From Nectonema munidae (Eukaryota > Nematomorpha > Nectonematoida > Nectonematidae): a DNA stretch of 64,000 nt. The stretch covers positions 434,001 to 498,000 of the forward strand of contig JAUIRK010000207.1 of NCBI GenBank assembly GCA_030549495.1, read 5' to 3'. The translations under genes were made by a program, and so were the position numbers. Position 1 is the stretch's first letter. Each line of letters opens with the position of its first letter. This document shows, piece by piece, positions 1-11,889 of this stretch. The notes under the pieces were generated by a model that was not told the DNA's origin, made no database searches, and was given only the letters and a program-made list of their open reading frames with translations.

Positions 1-453
1 CTATATTTTGTCACTTAATTTATTTATCATATGATATAAGAAAGTTAGGCAGTAATCACAAAATTATTATTATTATTAATACATATCAAAAAGCATTTCA
101 GAAAGGAATAAAATCAGTGATTGTAAAAATAAAGTATGAGCTATCGCTCTTAAAAAATCGATTACAATATACATTATACGAATCATTTTCATATCAATTA
201 ATATGTTTTGACACTACGCATCATTTTGGTCAATTGTTTTAGGCTGGCAAATATTTTTCATTCTCGTTTTCCAATCGGAGATTTATCGTAAAGATTTTCC
301 AAAAATAGTAAAATATCGAATTTTTAATTGATTATAACATTTTGAGCCATGTGTACCTTTCAAGAAAATAGTAATTAGAAACTTCTTATAAAGAATATTT
401 TTGTAACTGATATCCTGGTTCTCCATTTTATTTGCCATGCGGTCGTAAAGTTG
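1..453. other. AT-rich flank, no gene seen
   Basis: AT-rich sequence with short homopolymer runs. I looked on the minus strand for the missing downstream exons of pyruvate kinase, such as the segment that follows the DDGLISL motif, and did not find them here. Confidence 0.5.
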
Positions 454-654
454 CTAGGAAATGTTTTTTCTACGGTAATCATTAATCCACACTGCTAATG
501 TAGCTTCCATCTTAACAATTGGCTTATTACGAGGAGACAGGATCCTTTTCGCCGTCTTGTTGAAAGTCAATTTTGCAGTAGACCTGATGTTCTTCTCTTC
601 CTTCTTGATGTAACGAACCGTTGATTCCGTAATGGCGCTCCCTTTCTTGAGCAT
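454..654 (-). mobile_element. Tigger/pogo-type transposase fragment (CENP-B-like HTH region)
   Basis: A 66-residue open frame on the minus strand resembles the N-terminal DNA-binding part of Tigger/CENP-B-type transposases. It reads ITESTVRYIKKEEKNIR, then KPIVKMEATLAVWINDYRRKNIS. The E-S-T-(V/I)-R helix and the KME..L..WI.D..RKNI segment are typical of the first HTH and the start of the second. No DDE domain follows, so this is a short relic. It lies downstream of the pyruvate kinase exons seen here and probably sits in an intron of that gene, because the remaining exons must lie further left. Confidence 0.55.
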
Positions 655-1130
655 AGAAACTTATTTTTCTGATATCGTAAGCATTCTTCGCTTTCACTTA
701 GGGTCAGTGCCAGAAATCAAAGCGTTTTAGTGGATCATAGGGCTTGGATAAATCAGTATTTTTAAAAAATTCGCAATTAGCGTACACAACACCGCAAAAC
801 AAAAACCATGCACACGCAAAAAGGAGAGAGGTCTGCTACGAATAAAATAAAATAAGAGGAATAGAAATAACAGGCATACATATAACATGATTATACTACA
901 TATAACAGGCGAATGCGAGAAACAACGAGTCCGCAATAAGTGAACCGCGAAGTGGCGAACGAACACTGTATTTTTACATTTAACGAATTTTAAAATATTA
1001 TAATAAAATAGTTATTAGCTTTTTAGAAAAATGTAAGTAATGAGTTGTTTTACATTTGATACACTTAAAAACATTCCGCAAAAATTATCAAAATGTTTTT
1101 AAAAAAAAGAAGCAAATAAGTATTACTGAC
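655..1130. other. Probable pyruvate kinase intron, nothing else recognised
   Basis: AT-rich sequence between the last visible pyruvate kinase exon and the Tigger fragment. The open frame on the minus strand at 727-966 is hydrophobic and low in complexity, with no family resemblance. Confidence 0.4.
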
Positions 1131-3122
1131 GCTGAGAGCTTTTAAGGAGATTAGGCCGTCATCAATAAAAATGAGGTTGCCAGGCTTAACGACACGAGTT
1201 ATATTCTTGTAGTCAAGGTACAAATTTTCTAAAGAACACTTCTCTGCAAAAGACTCATTGGTGACCAGATTGATTTTAGATCCCACAGTCAGGACTAACT
1301 CAGCAGAAGCTCCCTTAAAAGAATAATTAAAAAAACTTCTAAATAAAATGCGATAAGGTAGTAATTGACTGTTAACCCTTTGAGCATCAATGTGACACCG
1401 ATGTAGGAAGGAATACAAATCCAAGATGAAATAAAATTCATTCGAAAAAGAAGTAGATGATTATTATAGTTTCGAAAATTATGGCCCTAAAAGCGTTATC
1501 AATGAAGTAACTAAGAAAGTCTTTTTTTCAAATTCTAGGGTTTAATTAGAGTGTGTATGTTGAAGTTGGAATAGTGCTTGCTAAACAAATATGGCTTTGT
1601 TTAAGTATACAAGGATGCGACTAAAACAATCATGATTAGAAAAACATGAAATTATCTGAAAGAAATTTAACAAAGACTAGCGATATACAGTAAAACCTGC
1701 ATTAGAGCTCACTTTGACAGAACGGGCACATGTCCATACCAACGACTCTAACATCCCGATTCAGTATAACTACCAAAGAGTAGAAAAGAAATCCATGTCT
1801 AAAACGGTCATTTTCAATAGGTCCGATGCATAACGGTTACAAAAAGGTTTTAGTGTGTAATGTTGGACTTAAAGAAAAAAAGTTTGTCAAGAGAAGTAAG
1901 TAATAAATAAACAATTTGTTTATCACTTTGAGACCTTTACAATAATTTCTACATTCTATAGGAATAGGGGAAATATAGCGTAAATGCCAAGATTGAACGC
2001 ACCAGTATATAAGACGCATGCGTCTATGAGATGATTTGTGTCAATCTACTGCGTAATAAATGCGATACAAAGAAACATTCTATCGCGTAAATACTGAAAA
2101 AGGAGATGATATACGAAAAGAATTGATTGGCTATAAAAATATATTACTTTTTATGTCCGCGATTATGAGAATTAGGGCAATATTGGAATTGTTATGGGAA
2201 AAAGCGCAGTTCATAGCTGTCTATTTATGGTATGAGTGTGATATTTTTATCGATAAATTCTCGCGAAATTTTTGATTAGCGGTAAAACCCCATAAATTTG
2301 TAGTTTAATCAAATGCATTAAAAATAAGGGAACTAGTAAAGACAATCCCCTTAACTTGGTGTATTTAGAGAGGGAACATCTTTACTTCGTCTATTTACAG
2401 GGAAATTATCTTTACTTTATCTATCATCTATACGCTTTAAAACCCGTTAACGACCAGAATAATCAGACGATATCTAATGTAAAGCAGATTTGTATTAAAG
2501 AGCTTTGATAAACGCAGACGATTTTATTTTTGTAAAGTCGACTATAGTCGACATTGGGCGTTAACGGGTTGCAAACTTTTAATAGATTTTTCAGATTTTG
2601 ATGGTACAGGAGATAAGATAGGAGGGGCAAATAAATTTTAAATGACACTCCCAACGTGGCATTTATAATTTCAAAGAAATATCACATACTCCTTCAAGAA
2701 GTCCAGTCCTTATTTCAGGCCCTTTTGTGTCCAGTGCAATTGCAATAGGCTTTAGGGGAGTACCAAAAGAGGCAATAGCTTCCCGTGCATTTTTAATCGT
2801 TCCTGCGTGGTACTGAAACAGACAAAATAAAATGGATTGAAATGGAGATGAAAAGAATCATGTTACTTCATGTGAACCATGTGAGAAGTTTAGGCGAACG
2901 ACATTCATTCCAGCATTAATCATACTTGTAAGCGTTTCAACTGCTCGAGAAACGGGTCCTGAAAAATCAAGTTACATATATAGTTGGCGAATATGGAAAA
3001 TTAGGTTATGTGATTTACCGATAGTGCACACAATTCCAGTGCATTTTTGTCCATGAGCTGAAGTATTTATATTCAATGCTGTAATATGATCAATATGAGT
3101 GGTGAAGTCATTTGTAGACATA
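1131..3122 (-). CDS. Pyruvate kinase, N-terminal four coding exons (partial gene)
   Basis: Pyruvate kinase transfers phosphate from phosphoenolpyruvate to ADP in the last step of glycolysis, in the cytosol. Four minus-strand exons join cleanly: 3122-3019 (ATG at 3121), 2958-2867, 2812-2690 and 1313-1131, giving 167 residues. All visible junctions are GT..AG. Seen in the sequence: [12 protein letters not shown] (residues 28-39), [12 protein letters not shown] (54-65, with the conserved substrate-binding Arg-Leu-Asn-Phe-Ser-His block), [13 protein letters not shown] (91-103, the A/B domain hinge) and [10 protein letters not shown]...IDDGLISL (B domain). The family is about 480-530 aa, so roughly two thirds lies beyond the left edge. 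The last donor is ambiguous: GTCAGT after 1131 or GTAATA after 1127. The start ATG lies one base after a strong acceptor, so any 5'UTR comes from another exon or a spliced leader. There is no frame disruption, so the gene looks functional. Confidence 0.93.
1314..2689 (-). other. Pyruvate kinase intron 3, carrying a MITE
   Basis: A 1.4-kb intron between GAAGGA|GTATGT and TTTTAAG|GGA. It holds a TTAA-type MITE at 2437-2571. A single pogo-like terminal sequence, ACAGTAAAACCTGCATTAGAG, starts near 1687 without a recognisable partner. The open frames at 1837-2019 and 2060-2275 have no family resemblance. Confidence 0.6.
2437..2571. mobile_element. TTAA-type MITE, copy 1 (subfamily B)
   Basis: About 135 bp with inverted ends AACCCGTTAACG / CGTTAACGGGTT. 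The interior carries CAGACGATATCTA and GCAGACGATTTTA. It matches the copy at 33983-34113 closely, including GACCAGAATAATCAGACG and TTTTTGTAAAGTCGACT. The left terminal TTAA has become TTAAAA, so this copy looks older. Confidence 0.75.
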
Positions 3123-5215
3123 CTTAAAAAAATTGAAATTAAAGAAATATTATAAATCACTGAAAATAAAAGCGTGATAATTCAAATTTTGAAAGATTTA
3201 GAAAGATGTAAATTTTCCCTCCCCTTATTCTTTGACGCCCTTTCAAATTGACAACACGGGTAAATTTCAAAGAGCAAATATATGGTAAATAGAAAAATCT
3301 GGCATGATTGGCGATTGAAGGGACATTAAAGCCCAATTAGCATTCGTACGGATAATTATGCGAATTATACCAAGGAAAATCATTGAAGAGAAAGGATTTG
3401 TGATCCAATGCAAATTTTGATTGGCTTCTTTGTATTAATGAAAAATAATGTATTCTGAAAATCTAAATTTTAAAGTGTGAATTTATTATAATTTATTTGA
3501 ATGTTTTAATTTAATAATTAATGATAAAACTATAAGTAAACTAAAAAATCCATTTCACTGGGAGGTAAATGAAGCATAAATTTCTCTTTTCAAAACTATC
3601 AACAAAAAAATGCATTGATAATCTCAAAATATATAATCAATAATTAAAAGTATCAGATTGCATACGGAATAAACGATCAAAGTAAAAATGGAAAGGGATA
3701 CTTGTAGGAATGATGTTGCTGAAGGATTTTCATACTATATTTTGATTTAATTATTAATTACAACTATGAAGTAGTGTACAGAGTAAGCGGCACTACTTTA
3801 CCACTTTTCATGACAAGGAGATCTCTATGCCATAAAAGGGACAGTGAAAAAATGGTGTGAAATGTTGTACCCATAAGATAGAAGTAGCAAATTGATGTGC
3901 AAGACAATAGACGTCATTTGCCTATCAAAAGAAGCGATTAAAGAAACAACAGTATCTATGCTAGGAAAAATGTTTAAAGTCTGCATTAGATTAACTTGCA
4001 ATAGAAAAACTACACATGTTGTAGGCGTAAAATGGTCTTATTTGTCGTTCTTACTCCTTTCAAAATAACCAGGTAGAGAGCTAATGGTTACTGGTTCTCC
4101 AAAAAAAAAAGATTAAGTGATATATCGGAAGATTTCTAAGTGAAGATGAAGAAAATAAAGGGGAAAGGCGAATGAAAAGTGTGATCGTATATCAAGTGAT
4201 GTTGAAACAAATAGAGATGAATGTGAACAAGATAGCGCAATAAAAGGAGATGTAGTCATGAGACAAAACATGATACACAAAATAATAGAAAAAACAAAAG
4301 CGCTGCTGGATCCCATTTTGAATTCCAACATCAGAAGAAGAACTGTGCCGCTGTTTTGGATGCTACTATTAAATTTCAACTGGCTCTACGTGGCTAACGT
4401 TTCCCAAAAGATGCCAAGTTAATGATTAATTACTGAAGTCTGAGTGTGCTAAGAATGAAGCATTATTAATTATTATGGGAGATATCTGAGAAAGTTGTTG
4501 ACAATCTCTCTGCAAAAACATTACTCAAAGGCTAAAAAAACTTGGAAACTAACGACTATTACTGACGTTTTACTTGTTTGTATAGCAGTGGATTTATCAT
4601 TTTTAGTACATTTTTTTATTCATCAATTACGATAATTATAACTGTGGAGAGAATACCAAGTAATATTTCTAACAGTTTTTTTCTATTGGATTTACATAAA
4701 TCAAATTTATTAAGATCATATTTAAGGCAAAAACTTTTTAAAAAATGTTTTTATAAACCAAATTAGACGTTAGACATATTATAAAATGATTAGAAACCCC
4801 ATAAGAAGCATCCTAAATTTCATTTTCCCGAGAATTAATAAAAGAATAATCATTAGAGATGCAAAATAGTTCAGGCTTGTTTGTAGCTAAATGTAGTTTA
4901 ATGATCATCTTATAAGTTTTTAATGTACTTTTTACACAAGCCTCCTCTAATTATTTGAATTTAGCAGCCCATAATATATTTCCAATTCTTGTTTTGGATC
5001 ATTCAGCTGGTTACGTATGTTATCTATCGTAACAGGACAATTCCCTCATCAATCCCTCAGACAACTGCCTCCAATATATTTAGTAAATCCGACATTTTAA
5101 AAAATATAAATTTTAGAGTGAGATATTATTAATTTTAGTTGTTTTCATTTATTAACCATTTCAGCGCGAGAAATTTTTTTCCTATTTTTTTTATCTTTTC
5201 ATATATTGTATGTTC
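3123..5215. other. Upstream of pyruvate kinase; no gene recognised
   Basis: AT-rich sequence 5' of the pyruvate kinase start. It should contain the promoter or a 5' untranslated exon, but I cannot place either. A frame at 4113-4379 on the minus strand is hydrophobic with no recognised domain. Nothing else is supported. Confidence 0.4.
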
Positions 5216-6034
5216 TTAACCCTTATCAGGCAAACATGGGTCTATCAGACGCGAGTAACTTTAAAAATGAAGATTTTTTTGTCATAAATTGTAAATATAG
5301 TTTTGAAACTTTTAAAATGCCTCATTCTACTTGTATTTAAATCATTCAAAAAATATTTTTGTCAAAGTTATTTTTTTTTTCGGCAACGACCTAAAAACTT
5401 TTAGCATTACGTTGCCATGGGTCTAATAGACCCAATAAGCAGTGAGCACTCACAAAAACATATTTGTGTGAAATGTAGTAAATATAAATTTAATATTTTT
5501 ACAATTAAATAATAGTAAGTGTTTGTCCATTAACTGTTCATTTGAAAAAGCTTCAAACAAATAAAGAAAACCTTTCTTTTCACCCAAAAACACGTAAAAA
5601 CTAGTTTTATTTGTAGTTTTATTAATTTTTTTTTCTTTTTTTATATATATTTTAGTATGTAATGTACTAACTCTTGCTTTAGGCTTTACTCACTTTTAAT
5701 ATCCTTTACTTTTGAACTCAATTGATTAATTGTAATTTTTTGTTGAATTTCACTGATTATTTGATTTAAATAGTTTTGAATGTGTTTTTGGGTGAAAATA
5801 CGCTCCCTTTTTTGTAGTAAATTGCTGAACTTTAATATTTCTGGCAATATAAAAAATAATTATAGTTACATATATGTACAAGAAAACATTAATTTAAAAG
5901 TTAGATACGCTAAATGTACAAAATATAAAAATTATCATAAACAAAAGAGTATTTGTGAAAACAAAAAAGCCGGGCCCGTTGGACCCATGTTTATCTAAAT
6001 CGTAAAGAAAATATGTTTTCCTCATGAAGGTTAA
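5216..6034. mobile_element. TTAA-bounded non-autonomous element, piggyBac type
   Basis: Both ends are TTAA, and the terminal 20 bp form an imperfect inverted repeat. The left end reads TTAACCCTTATCAGGCAAAC and the right end, in reverse complement, TTAACCTTCATGAGGAAAAC. Internal structure includes a second inverted pair, TTTTCACCCAAAAACAC (about 5577) and GTGTTTTTGGGTGAAAA (about 5780). A palindrome GGGTCTAATAGACCC lies near 5418, and sub-terminal ATGGGTC / GACCCAT repeats are present. No transposase is visible, so it would be mobilised in trans. The TTAA target and TTAACC termini are the hallmark of the piggyBac superfamily. The assignment is inferred from the ends alone. Confidence 0.6.
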
Positions 6035-6189
6035 AATTATGTTTTGAAGACTTTTTAAAAAAAAAAGATTCTTTTTCATGTTTTAATCAAGAATACGAAG
6101 CTTGACATATTTGTCACTGTCGGACTGAAGGGTAATAAAAAGTAAAGAGTTTTAATACAAAATTTTATTGACTGAAACAAAATCAAAGT

Positions 6190-7920
6190 TCATAGAATTG
6201 CTTGAAACAGTTTCTTTTTGTGGAACAACATAGAAAATTAGAGCAAGTCATACATCGAAACGAGTTCTGACTCCTGTTTTTTGGTACTACATACCTTGCA
6301 TCTTCCTCTTTTTTCAACAGCTTCAACTGAATGTAATGGCGTAGTAGTAATATCGTGAGATGTGCTCGAACTGTCTGGAATCTTCCTTTTTCTTTAGCAA
6401 AAATCAGATGTTAATACTTTAATAATCTCCATTCTAAATTCAATTGAAGATAGACAAGTTTGATTTTTGTTGGAGAACGAGTTTTCAAATTTTTTTTTAT
6501 ATAAAATGTATGAATTATTGATTCCAATTTTTAATAACTCAAAAAATATTTTGTGATAATATTTTATCTTTGATCTTCTTTCATTTTTATAATAAGAAGA
6601 CAATTGTCCCATTGTATCAACTCCTCCCATATATTTATTATACTCAGATACAATTATTGGACAGCATATCTTCTCTTTTTCTTTTGACTTCCTCCTCCTT
6701 TCTATAAAATTTTTCTTTTGGGTTTAAAAAATTTGAAAAAACAAGTACAGACCTGTTGTCCATCCATTTGACAACTCCACAAGCACCAGAAACAAAGTAT
6801 TCAATGTCTCCTCTTTTGATCTTTTTGTTCGGTAAAAAAAAATCGGGCATACCTTTACGATTCTTTCTCACTGTTCCACAGGCATAAATTTTATTATTTC
6901 CGAAGTCTCTAAACAAATTAGGTGAAGAAAAAAAGTTGTCCATGTATAGCTCTACTCCAGATCCTTTCAAGTTTTTGGTCAATTTTTTTACTACCCTTTC
7001 ACTAAGTGTAAATCCATTCTTCACTTCTTCTGTTTTCCCAGCATATAAATGACACTCAAAAAGATAACCAGACAAACTATCACAACGACACCAAAGATCA
7101 AAACCCCATTTTACAGGTTTATTTTTTATAAACTGTTTAGCAAAATGATGTCCTTTGAACTTAATCATATGCTCATCAATTGAGTGCAGATGAGTAGAAG
7201 TCATAGCTATTTGAAAAGCTCAAATACTTTTCTAACTTTATGAATTCTATCATGTTTTGGATCTGTAATAGGGAGAAACTTCCTATTGTCATTGTAATGT
7301 AGAACAGAACGAAAAAAAAGAAATGATGAGAATCATTAGATTAGCGAAAAAAGTTACACCCAAAATTGAACACGTACTACAATAATCCCTCACCCTTGGC
7401 AGTTTATATACGCCCATACACAAGGGTATACCTATAAAACCATACATCTCTTTAAAATCTATTTCTCCTACAATTCCTTTTTGATTCATGTAAATTTTGG
7501 TTTGATTGAGTAAATCATGAATTAAAATGTCAAAATTACAGGTTTTCGAAAAATTTCATAACAATTTGTATTACTTATGTTTTCAATTTCATCATTTATC
7601 TTACCCCAACTTCTATAGGACACCATCATAGAAAAACAGTCATCTCTTTTTGTTCATGTAAAATCTCCAATTGCAAGGTCTTGTGAAACAAACGGAGTGT
7701 ACTCTTTGAGTTGAGAATCTACAATTTCAATCTCTTCTGCTTGATTTTCATCATCTTCTTCCAAAAACTGCTGATCCTCAAAATCCAAGTTGAAATTTTC
7801 ATAATTTTCGCTGTTATCATCACTATTATCGGGTAAGAGGTACTCTTCAATGCAATCGTTTTTAGAATGAAACTACGAATCAGAAGCATAAACAAAAATA
7901 AGAAGACACGTGAGTACAAT
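6190..7920 (-). mobile_element. Decayed piggyBac-family transposase (PGBD-like)
   Basis: The minus strand holds, in order, an acidic N-terminal stretch (7719-7919, in another frame), an RDYCSTCSILGV segment (7289-7489), the core DDE_Tnp_1_7 region (6644-7204) and a continuation at 6394-6630. The core contains DEHMIKFKG, WGFDLWCRCDSLSGYLFECHLYAG, the catalytic-type MDNFFSSPNLF and GTVRKNRKGMP. The continuation begins MGGVDTMGQLSSYYKNERRSKIKYYHKIFF, the usual piggyBac third-Asp region. A C-terminal cysteine pair, RGRCKVCSTKKQ, lies near 6300. The pieces are in different frames with stops between them, so it is a pseudogene. The outer ends of this copy are not identified; a partial GACATATTTGTC motif lies at 6105. 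Confidence 0.88.
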
Positions 7921-7994
7921 TAATCAAAAAATTATATGGACTGTCAAAACTTTGTGCGTCTCTTTTCAATGTTGGCAACATGCATTCATGTATA

Positions 7995-8174
7995 TTAAGA
8001 CCTGGAGTGACATATATGTCCAGTATAATTTGAACCTACTGCTAGACATACATTATCTTTTGAGATTTCATAACATGACGGATTGAATATTTATGAAGTT
8101 TTTAAGCAGATGATTATTTTTATTTTCTAATGAGAATTTTTTATGAACGGACATTTATGTCCTCTCGGTCTTAA
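7995..8174. mobile_element. 180-bp TTAA MITE
   Basis: It begins TTAAGACCTGGAGTGACAT and ends, in reverse complement, TTAAGACCGAGAGGACATAA. Both terminal repeats continue into a GACATATATGTCC-type palindrome, about 27 bp in all with a one-base gap. The TTAA termini point to piggyBac-type mobilisation. It lies about 75 bp outside the decayed piggyBac transposase and could be a solo derivative of it. Confidence 0.65.
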
Positions 8175-8207
8175 AATGAATATATAAGAGGCAGTTTTCC
8201 AAAGGAG

Positions 8208-8530
8208 TATCTAGTCAAAATCCCAGATAACTAAAATCCCCGAAAATAAAAGATTTTGGTTTTCAGGAATTTTGACTAGCAGGCGTTCAGAAGTTAATTA
8301 TCCCAGGGGAAGTTGTTCAGTAGAGAATTATTTGAGAGGAGTTGTCAAGAAGCAAATTATCCTAGGGGCAATTGTTTGGGATAAAATTATAATATAAGCA
8401 ATTGTCGGAGAGGAAATTATAAGCAATTGTCGGAGAGGAAATTATAAGCAATTGTCGGAGAGGAAATTATACTAGAGGCAATTCTCCGAGGGCCAATTGA
8501 ACGGGAGGGAATTATCCTAGAGAAAAACCT
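8208..8530. repeat. Hairpin plus AATTAT-rich minisatellite
   Basis: A hairpin at about 8212-8280 pairs TAGTCAAAATCCC with GGAATTTTGACTA. It is followed by a degenerate minisatellite whose clearest part (about 8396-8470) is three near-perfect copies of a 25-bp unit, AAGCAATTGTCGGAGAGGAA plus ATTAT. Flanking looser units share GGGGCAATTGT and AAATTATCC. A terminal hairpin beside a minisatellite core resembles some non-autonomous mobile elements, but I cannot define ends. Confidence 0.6.
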
Positions 8531-9642
8531 TAAGATAAAATATGCAAATAACGAAATGAAACAAAAAAACTTGATTACATATAATTTTTGGAGAAATTAA
8601 AAAAAATTTTAAAAATTTGGGGGAAGGGTAAAAAAAAAAAAAATTTACTTTAAAGACATCAACTTTTTTATAAATAATTCTAGAGGTCTTTTATTAACTT
8701 CACTTTAAAAAGAAAAGGTACTTGGGGGCAATCGACTCGAAGGTTTACGTTTTTTCATCAATATATTTTATTTTTTTTCTATGGTTCATCACTATAATCG
8801 CTTAACTTTGTAAAAATTGTATACCTAAATTATTAGCCTATTTTAGCAAATTTAATGGATTAAATATATTAAACAACAAATAAAAATATTATTTTTTTTG
8901 TAAAATAAATAATATAAAGGAACAATCGAGGAAAGAGGAATCCGGGATCAACAGATTGGATAACCATAGGATCGGTATTCGACCAATATTTATAATTTTT
9001 TTTTTAATGTAAGTATATCTTGAAGCGGGTTACCTCTAAAACTTTTGAATTTCACTTTTTATGTCTGAATTACTACCATGACAACTTTTTTTTTCATTTT
9101 CATGTTTTATTTCATAATTTTGTTGGGTGTAATTTAGTGATCAATAACTTTTTTCTTTTTTATATTGGGTGAGACTTTTTACCCAAATACACCCAAATAT
9201 ATTCCTAAATACGCACAAACAGACCAAAACAAATTTAAATATACAGAGAAAAAGTCAAATATAAATAGAAGAATTAAAACTAAAATAAATAATTAATCTT
9301 AAATTGAATTATAAAAAAATAATTTAAAACATTATTGAATTCTTGAACTTTAACTGTTAATCTGAGAGGTAAACCAGACAGCTTAGATTTTTTATTTATT
9401 AAATAAGAAATACAATTTTTTTTTAATTTAGAGAAATTCTTACATAAAAAGTAATATGATTTATTATGATTGATATTGATTATGATCAATATAATATGGC
9501 TTCTACGGGATTTAATTATAAAAGGACATTACTTTGGCATATGTTAATCACGTTCTAATTATCAATATATCATATTTTTAAAGGATGTGCAAAAGTTTTT
9601 GATTGGAAGTAGGATTTTAAATCAATTTAAAGGTATCATAAA
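8531..9642. other. AT-rich spacer
   Basis: Very AT-rich, with many A and T runs. I see no gene or defined repeat. The minus-strand frame at 9280-9489 is a low-complexity artefact. Confidence 0.5.
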
Positions 9643-9778
9643 GGTACCATAGGGTTTTTTCATTGAGAAGGCACAATCGGGCCGTTTGTATCGAACTATG
9701 AGAAAAACAGGCTTGATGGAGGATCGAACCCAAGACCTTGAGTTATCGAATCCAGCATCTAACCAACCCTATTCACGT
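9643..9778 (-). mobile_element. tRNA-derived SINE, copy 1
   Basis: The reverse complement reads GGTTGGTTAGATGCTGG, then GATAACTCAAGGTCTTGGG and a B-box GGGTTCGATCC, then a unique tail ending in TTGTGCCTTCTCAATGAAAA. The same order, with about 80% identity by eye, occurs on the plus strand at 29811-29950. The A/B-box layout indicates a pol III tRNA-derived SINE. Confidence 0.75.
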
Positions 9779-9882
9779 CCCCCTATTAAAAAAGATATAT
9801 CTGTTAGTAAAACTAAAAATGTATAGCTTATATATTGTATGATTTTTTGTTGTCTTCCTTAGTTTTGCCAGAGTACAAAATG

Positions 9883-11036
9883 CACAAATAAACCTCGGTT
9901 TTCGAACGTCTCGGAACTCGTACAACTTGGTTATCGACCAAAAAAACCGAGCCAATTATTTCAGTTTTCGAACAGAATTCGCTATTCAGCCAGCTGCCAA
10001 ACACGTTAAATTTTCAAAGAATAGTAACACATAGAAATAATAATTAATAAATTTTAATGTTACATAGAAGAGAATTACAATCTTCTTTTTTCTCATATTA
10101 ACACTTAAAACAACTGGCATCCAATATTTATATAAAACGTACACATAGAATTGATAACACATTTACACATTATATATACTAACAGTGAACATAACATATA
10201 TAATCATTCCTGCACACAACAAATTATACTATCATTTTTTATAATTTACACTTGTCACTTGCGTTTTCTTTCTTTTTCTCTTAGTAGGTAAGAGCATATA
10301 AAATGACATTTATCAAATTTTTATGACATATTATTTAGATACAGTGCTAATTATTTCTTCTAAAGAAAATATCAGTGACGGTGACAAAAGAAAGCAAAAA
10401 ACTAAGAGAGTAACGCTAGAAGTAAAGATTATGAAAATGAAGAAAAAAATGAGGATAGAAATGTTTGAAGTGCTCAAATTAAAGAAATCATTTTAAAATG
10501 GAATCAGCTGCAAAATATTGTAGAAAAGAATCACCCAAACACGGTGACTACAAACAGAACAGTAAACATCTTCAATGACAATGTGATGACTCATTTAAAA
10601 AAAATTAAAAAGCCGATAAAAACAACAAACGCTGGAAAAATTTTTAGTAAAAAGGACAGATATTCGGAAGTAAATCCTACCTGAGCCAAAAAACAAAGAT
10701 TAGTTGTAGAACAAATTGAAAACTGTGATTCCGAAAAAGTTACTGTAGAAGAGGTCTCTATTTCTGAGTTGTAACTTGCTCTGTTATTCACTTGTACATT
10801 ATGAATAAACATTTTTCTTTAATTTTTCCTTTTAGTACAGTGGTACTTTGGTTTTTGACGATGATTTGTTTGTACAAAGTCCAACATACGTGGTCAGTAC
10901 AGTCGATTTGTTGTTTGAGAACGGATTATTTGCTTTTACATTAATTCTTATAGGAATAAGTGATTCGGTATTCGACCAAATCGGTTTTTGAAAACTTTGT
11001 AGTAACGAATTGTGGTCGAAAACCGAGGTACTACTG
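9883..11036. mobile_element. Tigger/pogo-type element with inverted ends, internally deleted
   Basis: The right end is a terminal repeat that reads, in reverse complement, CAGTAGTACCTCGGTTTTCG. The left end carries the decayed partner CACAAATAAACCTCGGTTTTC. Both continue with GGTCGA-type sequence, and the right flank is TA. Another end-like segment, CAGTGGTACTTTGGTTTTTG, lies at 10839. On the plus strand at 10610-10770 a frame reads KKQRLVVEQIENCDSEKVTVEEVSISEL, similar in style to the C-terminus of Tigger transposases. No DDE core remains. Confidence 0.6.
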
Positions 11037-11889
11037 TAGGGTTTTTTTCTGAAGATATTTTTTACTTTGTCAGACCAAAATGAAAATATAGATAATGAGT
11101 AAAGTAGAAAAAAATTATGATAAGAAGAAGAAGAATTTTATTAAGCAATTTTAAAAAAAATAAGTTAATCTTACTTAAGTAAAATACTTTAACGAATATA
11201 ATGTTTAGAAAAATATGAATAGGTTTAAAATAATGTTAAATTTATTTATAAGATATTTATAATTATGTGGTACAGGTAAATAATTTTATTTTAAAAACCT
11301 GTTATTTTTTCTTAGATAAAAAAATTGTTTTGACCCTTTTGTATAAGTAATATAATGGTGCATGAATAAACTAAGTTTATTTTTTTTACAAACTATATTT
11401 CATCGATTTTGCTGTGTTTAGTTTGTGATAAGTTATATAATTTTTGTAATTTTATTTTTAATTAACCAACCTGTAAATAATAATAATGTAATTAATTTAA
11501 TGACTTATTCCAAATATATAAGAAAATAATGCTTCTATATATTCCTATAATTAAAATAAGTTATATTTCGCAATATAAAATAATTCATATCACTTAATAT
11601 TTTGTGTAAAGGAATTACAACATTAAGTAAGTAAATTTAATAGAAGTCATATTGCTAGACGCGTATTACTTACGTGGATACAGTTCGATTTTCAAATTGA
11701 ATACTTATTCTGTAACGACTTCTAAAATAAATTTTTCAACAACTGTAACTTTTTATATAAACCTATATGGTTGGCAACACGCGGAATAGTATCTGTAGAA
11801 GGTTTTTTAGAAAAGTTTTTCTTTCAATAATGTACATAAGTAAAAAAAAAAAAGTACAAAGTTTTACCTGTTATTCATGTTTTTTGTTA
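11037..11889. other. AT-rich spacer
   Basis: Strongly AT-rich, with no supported gene, RNA or repeat. Confidence 0.5.

Noticed and set aside
1687-1760. pogo/Tigger-like terminal sequence (ACAGTAAAACCTGCATTAGAG)
   Set aside because: Single end only, with a loosely similar one at 53675. No element can be bounded.
4113-4379. 88-residue hydrophobic minus-strand frame
   Set aside because: Ser/Phe/Leu-rich because the plus strand is purine-rich. No signal peptide and domain combination that suggests a gene.
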